Of a stretch of 64,000 bases of DNA, positions 56,001-62,475 are shown one piece after another. Location of the stretch: NCBI RefSeq assembly GCF_047324175.1, contig NZ_CP178732.1, forward strand, positions 4,836,001 through 4,900,000, read 5' to 3'. The translations under genes and the position numbers were made by a program. The notes under the pieces are model-generated. The model was given only the letters and a program-made list of their open reading frames with translations. It had not been told where the DNA came from and did no database searches. The stretch's first letter is position 1. The number at the start of each line of letters is the position of its first letter. The stretch is from Acerihabitans sp015654925. GTDB lineage: Bacteria > Pseudomonadota > Gammaproteobacteria > Enterobacterales > Enterobacteriaceae.

Positions 56001-57317
56001 ATGTCTGGCATTCGCATTCGTTTAAAAGAACGAGACGCTATTATTCAGTCGCTGAAATCAGGCGTTACGCCTAAAATCGGAATTCAGCATATTCAGGTTG
56101 GCCGGGTAAACGAGATAAAAGCGCTCTGGCAGGATATAGAACGTATCGCCGATGGCGGCGCCGGGTTCCGCCTGATTATCGGAGAATATGGTTCGGGTAA
56201 GACATTCTTTTTAAGCGTAGTTCGCTCAATAGCGCTAGAGAAAAAGCTTGTCACGGTGAACGCTGATTTATCTCCGGATCGACGCATACATGCATCAGGA
56301 GGGCAAGCGCGGAACCTCTACTCAGAATTGATGAAGAATTTATCCACCCGTAACAAGCCTGATGGAAATGCGTTATTGAGCGTGGTTGAGCGCTTTGTCA
56401 CTGAGGCCAGAAAAGAGGCGGAAAGCACGAATTCTCAGGTTCCGATCATCATTCATCAAAAACTCGCTGCACTGTCCGACATGGTTGGCGGTTATGATTT
56501 CGCCAAAGCCATTGAGTGTTACTGGCAGGGCTATGAACAGGATAATGAGATTTTAAAATCTAATGCTATCCGCTGGCTGAGAGGTGAATACACCACGAAA
56601 ACCGACGCCCGAAACGATCTTGGCGTACGCACCATTATTTCTGATGCTTCTTTCTACGATTCGCTAAAGCTGATGAGTCTTTTCGTCCGTCAAGCCGGAT
56701 ATACGGGACTACTGGTCAATCTGGATGAAATGGTCAACCTCTACAAGCTTGCCAATACGCAGGCCAGAGTCGCGAATTATGAGCAAATACTACGTATTTT
56801 GAACGATTGCCTTCAAGGAACGGCAGAACATATCGGCTTTCTGCTCAGCGGTACTCCGGAGTTCCTATTTGATCCACGTAAAGGGTTATACAGCTATGAA
56901 GCACTCCAGTCACGCTTGGCGGAAAACAGTTTCGCAAAGCGCGCGGGAGTTATTGATTACTCATCGCCGTGCCTGCATTTGGCCAGCCTGACGCCAGAGG
57001 AGCTCTACATTCTTCTGAAAAATCTGCGTCATGTATACGCGGGCGGAGAGGAGGATAAATATCTTATTCCCGATGAAGCCCTGACGGCATTTTTACGCCA
57101 TTGTAGCGATACTATCGGCGATGCTTATTTTCGTACGCCAAGAAATACAATTAAAGCCTTTTTGGATATGCTAGCTGTACTGGAACAAAACCCAACTCTC
57201 CACTGGTCGCAGCTTATTGCAGATGTGGCTATCGCCGAAGAAAAACCCAGCGATATGGATGAGATCGTTTTAGGCATTAACTCGGATGAAGATGGTTTGG
57301 CAGATTTCAGGCTATGA
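56001..57317 (+). CDS. BrxD-like P-loop ATPase (DUF2791 family)
   Basis: 438 residues, starting 3 bp after the TerB-N gene. Walker A GEYGSGKTFF at 61-70, Walker B-like LLVNLDEMVNLYK (Asp about 241), and a sensor-like FLLSGTPEFLFD. The N-terminus LKERDAIIQSLKSGVTPKIG is typical of the BREX-associated BrxD group, which acts with an Lhr-like helicase (BrxHI). No BREX core gene (pglX, pglZ, brxC) is in the window. It overlaps the helicase gene by 4 bp (ATGA). Confidence 0.8.
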   Translation: MSGIRIRLKERDAIIQSLKSGVTPKIGIQHIQVGRVNEIKALWQDIERIADGGAGFRLIIGEYGSGKTFFLSVVRSIALEKKLVTVNADLSPDRRIHASGGQARNLYSELMKNLSTRNKPDGNALLSVVERFVTEARKEAESTNSQVPIIIHQKLAALSDMVGGYDFAKAIECYWQGYEQDNEILKSNAIRWLRGEYTTKTDARNDLGVRTIISDASFYDSLKLMSLFVRQAGYTGLLVNLDEMVNLYKLANTQARVANYEQILRILNDCLQGTAEHIGFLLSGTPEFLFDPRKGLYSYEALQSRLAENSFAKRAGVIDYSSPCLHLASLTPEELYILLKNLRHVYAGGEEDKYLIPDEALTAFLRHCSDTIGDAYFRTPRNTIKAFLDMLAVLEQNPTLHWSQLIADVAIAEEKPSDMDEIVLGINSDEDGLADFRL

Positions 57318-59509
57318 TAAGTGAATATCAGCGGCTGGACCCACGCATACAGAAGTGGATATACCGGCAAGGATGGAGTGATCTACGGGAGCTACAAAAA
57401 AAAGCGATTCCGCCGATTCTAGCGTGCGATCGGGATGTGTTGATCAGCGCCGCCACCGCCGCTGGTAAAACGGAAGCATTTTTTCTGCCCGCCTGCTCCG
57501 CTATCGCGAATATTCAAGGCGGTTTTGGTATCCTGTACATCAGCCCACTCAAAGCGTTAATTAACGATCAGTACCGACGGCTGGAAAGTCTTGGCGATGC
57601 ACTGGAGATGCCCGTTACACCTTGGCACGGTGACATTGCACAGAGTCAAAAACTAAGAGCGAAGAAAAACCCTTCCGGTATTTTGCTCATCACTCCGGAA
57701 TCATTGGAAGCTATGCTGATCCGTTCCTCCGGCTGGCTAAAGCAGGCTTTCGCTCCACTGGCTTATATTGTTATTGATGAATTCCATGCCTTTATCGGCT
57801 CCGAGCGAGGTATGCAGCTTCTCTCACTGTTGAATCGGATCGATCATATACTGGGAAGAGTTAACAACCCGGTTCCGAGAGTAGCACTAAGCGCGACACT
57901 GGGTGAGCTGGAAAAAGTACCATTATCTTTGCGGCCGAATCAGCGTCTACCTTGCGACATCATCACCGACAGTCAGGTCCACACTACATTAAAAGTGCAG
58001 GTAAAAGGCTACCTGGCACCCCGGACATCTACAGGTAAAGATCCACTACCTTCGGCTGAATTGCAGATCTGTCACGATATTTTTCGGCTTTGCCGTGGCG
58101 ATTCCCATCTGGTTTTCGCTAATAGTCGCAAACGAACCGAAAGCATCGCCGCCACGCTCAGCGATCTCAGCGAAGCGAATATTGTTCCTAATGAGTTTTT
58201 TCCTCATCATGGATCGCTGTCAAGAGATCTGCGCGAAATCCTAGAACAGCGACTCCAGAAGGGGAATCTTCCCACCACTGCCATTTGTACGATGACGCTG
58301 GAGCTGGGTATAGACATCGGCAAAGTCAATTCCGTAATACAGGTAACTCCTCCGCATTCCGTTGCCAGCCTGCGCCAACGCATGGGGCGATCTGGCAGAA
58401 GAGGCTCCCCCGCCGCGCTACGGATGTTGATCGCAGAACATGAACTGACGCCCACATCAGGTATTGTCGATCAACTGCGACTACAACTTGTTCAATCAAT
58501 GGCGATGATAAGACTGTTGATAGGTAGTAAATGGTTTGAACCTGCCGATACCCGGCAAATACATTACTCCACATTGTTTCATCAAATCCTGGCGATAGTT
58601 GCTCAGTGGGGAGGTGTGCGCGCGGATCAACTCTGGTCGCAACTATGCATGGATGGGCCGTTTCAGAAAGTCGGCTCAAATAATTTCAAAATACTGTTAC
58701 GACATATGGGAGAACGTCAGTTTTTATCTCAGCTTTCCAGCGGAGAGCTGGTGCTTGGAATGGAAGGCGAACGGTTGGTTAATAAATACACATTTTATGC
58801 CGTATTCAGTACACCGGAAGAGTTTCGCATTGTCGCTGGCAACAAAACGCTGGGCTCTATACCTGTTGATTCGCCACTACTACCAGAACAACATATTATT
58901 TTTGGCGGACGACGCTGGAAAGTGACCGACATCGACAGTGACAAAAAGGTCATTTACGTCGAAGCGACAAAGGGTGGACAACCGCCTTTATTTGGTGGGG
59001 AGGGCATGTCTATACATGATGTTGTCCGACAGGAAATGTTAGCCATCTATCGGGAAGGCGATTACAGAATCACTGTTGGTGAACATAAGGTTGACTTTGC
59101 CGATACCTCAGCCATAAGTTTGTTTGAAGAAGGTTTACATTATTTTAACAGCAACAATTTATCTTCTGAATTTTTTATTCAGCAGGGGCAGCATGTTTAT
59201 ATCCTTCTTTGGCTGGGGGATCAAATCCTAAACACATTGTCGGCATTACTGCTTAATTCTGGCTTCAAGACCGGATCGTTTGCTGGTGTCATTGAGGTTG
59301 AACAAACTACAGTGGATGAAGTTAAACGTGTGTTAGCCAAAATACTTCGAGCTGGATTGCCATCAGAATTTCATCTTGCTGAAAGTGTTCCTGAAAAATT
59401 TCTTGAGAAATATGACGAAGATCTACCAGATGTGTTGCTTACTGAGGGATACGGATTACGAGCTTTTGATGTTGAAGGGGTTACTAGGTGGTTAGGAAAA
59501 CATCTATAA
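57314..59509 (+). CDS. BrxHI/Lhr-like DEAD/DEAH-box helicase
   Basis: 731 residues, superfamily 2. Walker A ATAAGKTEAFFLPA (about 47-60), motif II DEFH (155-158), motif III SATL, motif V TLELGIDIGKVNSVIQ and motif VI RQRMGRSGRRG (about 355-365). A C-terminal region (about 400-731) follows, with a winged-helix-like segment and SIHDVVRQEML. Close in layout to BREX helicase BrxHI and shorter than Lhr. Its start overlaps the ATPase stop (ATGA), so the pair is translationally coupled and probably acts as one complex on phage DNA or RNA (inference). Confidence 0.82.
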   Translation: MISEYQRLDPRIQKWIYRQGWSDLRELQKKAIPPILACDRDVLISAATAAGKTEAFFLPACSAIANIQGGFGILYISPLKALINDQYRRLESLGDALEMPVTPWHGDIAQSQKLRAKKNPSGILLITPESLEAMLIRSSGWLKQAFAPLAYIVIDEFHAFIGSERGMQLLSLLNRIDHILGRVNNPVPRVALSATLGELEKVPLSLRPNQRLPCDIITDSQVHTTLKVQVKGYLAPRTSTGKDPLPSAELQICHDIFRLCRGDSHLVFANSRKRTESIAATLSDLSEANIVPNEFFPHHGSLSRDLREILEQRLQKGNLPTTAICTMTLELGIDIGKVNSVIQVTPPHSVASLRQRMGRSGRRGSPAALRMLIAEHELTPTSGIVDQLRLQLVQSMAMIRLLIGSKWFEPADTRQIHYSTLFHQILAIVAQWGGVRADQLWSQLCMDGPFQKVGSNNFKILLRHMGERQFLSQLSSGELVLGMEGERLVNKYTFYAVFSTPEEFRIVAGNKTLGSIPVDSPLLPEQHIIFGGRRWKVTDIDSDKKVIYVEATKGGQPPLFGGEGMSIHDVVRQEMLAIYREGDYRITVGEHKVDFADTSAISLFEEGLHYFNSNNLSSEFFIQQGQHVYILLWLGDQILNTLSALLLNSGFKTGSFAGVIEVEQTTVDEVKRVLAKILRAGLPSEFHLAESVPEKFLEKYDEDLPDVLLTEGYGLRAFDVEGVTRWLGKHL

Positions 59510-59514
59510 AAGAT

Positions 59515-59682
59515 TCATTTTATCAATCGCCATAAAAGAGGATATATATTCACACAGCCCGCAATAGTTTTTGAAGAGCGATATTCGATTGGCTTATATT
59601 CAGGCATCAGATCCGTCAAAGGGATAGTTTTGTCATGCCGCATTTCCAGTTCTGAGTGTGGCAAAATTTCGAAGTAGGCCAT
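59515..59682 (-). CDS. 55-residue ORF coupled to the radical SAM gene (TAATG)
   Basis: Minus-strand ORF starting at ATG 59682, which overlaps the stop of the radical SAM gene as TAATG. Sequence begins MAYFEILPHSELEMRHDKTI and ends VNIYPLLWRLIK. No family was recognised. It ends 5 bp from the convergent helicase stop, so it may be a truncated gene. The reinitiation-type overlap suggests it is translated with the maturase. It could be an accessory or immunity peptide, or a relic. Confidence 0.5.
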   Translation of the reverse strand: MAYFEILPHSELEMRHDKTIPLTDLMPEYKPIEYRSSKTIAGCVNIYPLLWRLIK

Positions 59683-61157
59683 TATATCGTAATTTTTCCT
59701 TTTTGCTCAAGCATCATTTGTTTACTGAACTTAGCGATTTCACAAAAATACTCATTGACTGTTAACGGATCTCCCTGAGGACTCTCATTTGCATTTCTAA
59801 CCATACACATGGTGCAAAACTCTTTATCAGCGCATTGAAGGCATTTAGGAAAGTCACTTTTGCGCAAACCTCTTAAATATAGGATTTTTTCAGAATAATC
59901 CCAAATATCACTCAAGGCAGTTTCTTTCACATTCCCCACAACATAACCCTGCCAGCCAGCACACGGATATACGTTTCCATTATCTTCTATACAAAGAGAA
60001 GAATTACAAACACTGCAAACAAAATCGCTTGGTGTAATATTTTTTTTATTTTCAGATTCCAATTTCATTTCTTTAAAATATTCTGCATTATTCGTTACTT
60101 TGCTGCTAATCACCTCTTTTACTTCATTAACTGAAAGACGACAATTCAAGTTATTTGTTGTATGATCATATCTTGCTATGAGGACGTAATCAGCACCAGC
60201 ATGAACATTATATTTTTCAGCCCATTTTATAACATCACCATAATTTTTTTTGTTTAGTTGCATTATTGGACAACTTATTTGCAAAGGAATATTATTTTTA
60301 ATCAGTTTCAAAATTGCATTTTTTGTTTTTTCAAAACTCCCTTTCCTTTTGGTTATTTCATCATGAATGGCGGGATTCATAGAGTACAACGAGACTTGAA
60401 CACCCAGAAGAGGATTTGCTTTCATTTCATTTAGAATTTCATTATCAAGTAATGTTAAATTACTAAGAACGTTTACTGAAAATTCATATTCTCTACATTT
60501 CCTTAAAAAATCACAAAAATTCTTGTGCAACATTGGCTCGCCACCACTCAATGTCAGATGCAACACCCTCATTTTTTTACATTGTTCTAGAATAGAATAA
60601 AATAATTTAGAATCAATATTGCTTATTTTATTCTCATGAGGGATATAACAATGAATGCATCTTTCATTACATTTACTGGTTATCTCTATATGTAAGTTTG
60701 TAAGCTGAGGTTTACCGTTGAAGTGTTCTTCTAAAAAATCTTGCGTGGATTTTTCGGGATATAGAATAGGCGGGAAAGAAAATTTATCAATTAATTGTGG
60801 CTCTAAACTTTTATACGAAAACCTTTTATCGTTTTGTTCACACTCCTGTAACGTTTCCCCTGACACAATAAATCCATCACGTTCAAGTCTAGAATAGAAC
60901 TCTTCAGCGTCATTCTGGATTGTACTAATGCCGACATCTGAAAATTGTTTTTTTATTTTGTTTACCAGATCATTAAGGGTTTGTGGTTTTCTATCTAAAG
61001 CAGAAAAAAAAACAGCTCCACTTTCCGATAGGATCTTATCACCAATGTAGTTTCTGTTATCATTTATTTTTTTATACCCAAAATTCCTATTATCCGTAAT
61101 ATACCCAAAGGAATCGTAGTTTCTGAATATGACATTAGCTTTTTTCTTTAAAAACAT
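59682..61157 (-). CDS. Radical SAM/SPASM peptide maturase with N-terminal PqqD-like RRE
   Basis: 491 residues from ATG 61157 (MFLKKKANVIFRNYDSFGYI), preferred because AAGG lies 9 bp upstream; an ATG 51 bp earlier (61208) has no ribosome-binding site. Residues about 5-100 look like a PqqD/RRE peptide-binding domain (FFSALDRKPQTLNDLVNKI; EEFYSRLERDGFIVSG). The radical SAM core starts at CNERCIHC (Cys163, 167, 170), with LTLSGGEPMLHKNFC. SPASM cysteines: CSVCNSSLC, NVYPCAGW, CLQCADKEFCTMC and a final C. Such enzymes install thioether or C-C crosslinks in RiPP precursors. Markedly AT-rich, unlike the chromosome. Confidence 0.85.
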   Translation of the reverse strand: MFLKKKANVIFRNYDSFGYITDNRNFGYKKINDNRNYIGDKILSESGAVFFSALDRKPQTLNDLVNKIKKQFSDVGISTIQNDAEEFYSRLERDGFIVSGETLQECEQNDKRFSYKSLEPQLIDKFSFPPILYPEKSTQDFLEEHFNGKPQLTNLHIEITSKCNERCIHCYIPHENKISNIDSKLFYSILEQCKKMRVLHLTLSGGEPMLHKNFCDFLRKCREYEFSVNVLSNLTLLDNEILNEMKANPLLGVQVSLYSMNPAIHDEITKRKGSFEKTKNAILKLIKNNIPLQISCPIMQLNKKNYGDVIKWAEKYNVHAGADYVLIARYDHTTNNLNCRLSVNEVKEVISSKVTNNAEYFKEMKLESENKKNITPSDFVCSVCNSSLCIEDNGNVYPCAGWQGYVVGNVKETALSDIWDYSEKILYLRGLRKSDFPKCLQCADKEFCTMCMVRNANESPQGDPLTVNEYFCEIAKFSKQMMLEQKGKITI

Positions 61158-61801
61158 AGTAGTATACCTTAAGCAATAAGGCGATGAGTGTTTATAGTTT
61201 GATATCATAGCATGAGTAAATTGTTAGTCACGTACTCTCGTAAAGCCAGGATTTGAGATAGACTTAACACTTTAAGCATCTAAGTCACCTAAAGACAGCA
61301 CTTTCATAACAACTGTAACTAATTAAGTATTTTAGCTACATTTCCCTGATGCTTGATGTAGCATAAACCACACCTTTATCAATCCAGACAATCGAAACGT
61401 AAACCAGAAAAAACTTATCTGCAAAATTGCAAGATATGTAAATAGAAATTATCTTCTACTAAAGGCATACGACCGAAATTCGGCGAAATATTAGATATAA
61501 TATGGGCGTAGTCTGGACATAAGTTCTCTTTCCATAACTTGAAAATCTTTCTGTTTTGCAAGAATTAGAAAAACTAGATGCAAATTCTTACGCAACTTTG
61601 CTAACTCCTTCTTTCAACACTTAGAAATTCAAAAACATGGTACTGCTGTCTTCCATCAATGTAATTTAAGCTTTACTATCATCCATAGGAAAAAGCCTCT
61701 TGTGATTTAACTTTGAACGATTCATTACCAGAGGCTTACTATCAGTTACCAAAAATCAAACTTCCGATCCTCCCGCACAGATGAGGATTATCGATGAGTA
61801 A
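61158..61801. other. AT-rich gap between maturase gene and candidate precursor gene
   Basis: About 640 bp with no supported gene. It contains the inverted repeat at 61693-61737, a smaller hairpin GCTACAT/ATGTAGC (61335-61362), and the maturase promoter and ribosome-binding site. Long untranslated spacers between precursor and maturase occur in some RiPP loci. Confidence 0.4.
61693..61737 (-). terminator. Possible terminator or attenuator after the precursor peptide gene
   Basis: On the minus strand AAGCCTCT (61737-61730) pairs with AGAGGCTT (61700-61693), followed by TTTCC. The 8-bp stem has a long loop of 29 nt, which may contain further pairing. It stands 65 bp after the precursor stop codon and could let the peptide be made in excess over the maturase. 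Confidence 0.45.
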
Positions 61802-61918
61802 TTAACGCCCAGTAGGTCCTGGTGGATTACAGGGTCTTCCGCTAGGTTTACTATTTGGACGGCATTGCGCCATTTGTGTGGTACTTTGTGCCAGAACTTC
61901 GGGTTTTTTATAAATCAT
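61802..61918 (-). CDS. Candidate RiPP precursor peptide (38 residues)
   Basis: Minus-strand ORF with a strong AAGGAG ribosome-binding site 9 bp before the ATG at 61918. Leader-like N-terminus MIYKKPEVLAQSTTQMAQC, then RPNSKPSGRPC and NPPGPTGR at the C-terminus. A KPEVLAQS-type leader followed by a Cys/Gly/Pro-rich core is usual for radical-SAM-modified (ranthipeptide-like) peptides. Two cysteines (19 and 30). It is upstream of the radical SAM/SPASM gene on the same strand, about 640 bp away, with no other gene between. Product unknown; modification would likely involve the cysteines (inference). Confidence 0.7.
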   Translation of the reverse strand: MIYKKPEVLAQSTTQMAQCRPNSKPSGRPCNPPGPTGR

Positions 61919-62475
61919 ACAATAAATCTCCTTTTTACAAGGCTATGATTACTTAATGTTTTATTATCAACAAGGAAGATAGAGAACACATTGTCTTAGA
62001 TCAAATGTTGGGCAATCTAACTGGTCAAAATGTGAAGTCTGAATCACCACGGGTAATCTAGACACTTCCGAGCCGTTGTGGACTGCCCCTAGGATCAATC
62101 CACTGGATACCCGGACAGCGTTGACAAATTGGCTAAGTTTGCCCACGAGCGCCAGCTGACTTGCGGGTATACTTCAGATGTTGAATTTCTAAAGGATACA
62201 TTGTGCGGTCAATTTCCGTACAAAATACCGTTATGGCTAGATTATGAAATCTTTATTACCGGGAAACAAAACTGTTGGTCGTCGCTGCGAGGGTTTTCCT
62301 CCCAGCATGGACTATGAAGTGTCTATCATCCCGCTGACTACTCGTATACACTTTTACCTCGCTGGCAGCGAGCACAGTCAAACGGCCATCACAGATTTTG
62401 TCACAGGTGTCGAAAATATGCTCAGACAAAATTGATAGATAAAATAAACCATCAAACAAACTAAGGTGTTATTAG
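61919..62475. other. Intergenic DNA between the peptide gene and the reverse transcriptase, with mobile-element-like remnants
   Basis: About 557 bp. On the right, AAGG (62463-62466) is the reverse transcriptase ribosome-binding site. At about 62038-62080 the text GAATCACCACGGGTAATCTA resembles ends of IS3-family elements, and CCCCTAGGATCA (62086-62097) matches part of the scar at 49525-49536 inverted. Two short plus-strand frames (62129-62317 and 62244-62435) overlap in different frames, lack ribosome-binding sites and match nothing known; they look like a decayed gene. Confidence 0.4.

Noticed and set aside
59682..61208. Radical SAM gene starting at ATG 61208
   Set aside because: No Shine-Dalgarno there; ATG 61157 has AAGG at 9 bp and begins at the expected PqqD-like residues.
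62129..62435. Two small plus-strand ORFs before the reverse transcriptase
   Set aside because: They overlap in different frames, lack ribosome-binding sites and resemble no family; treated as remnants inside the intergenic entry.
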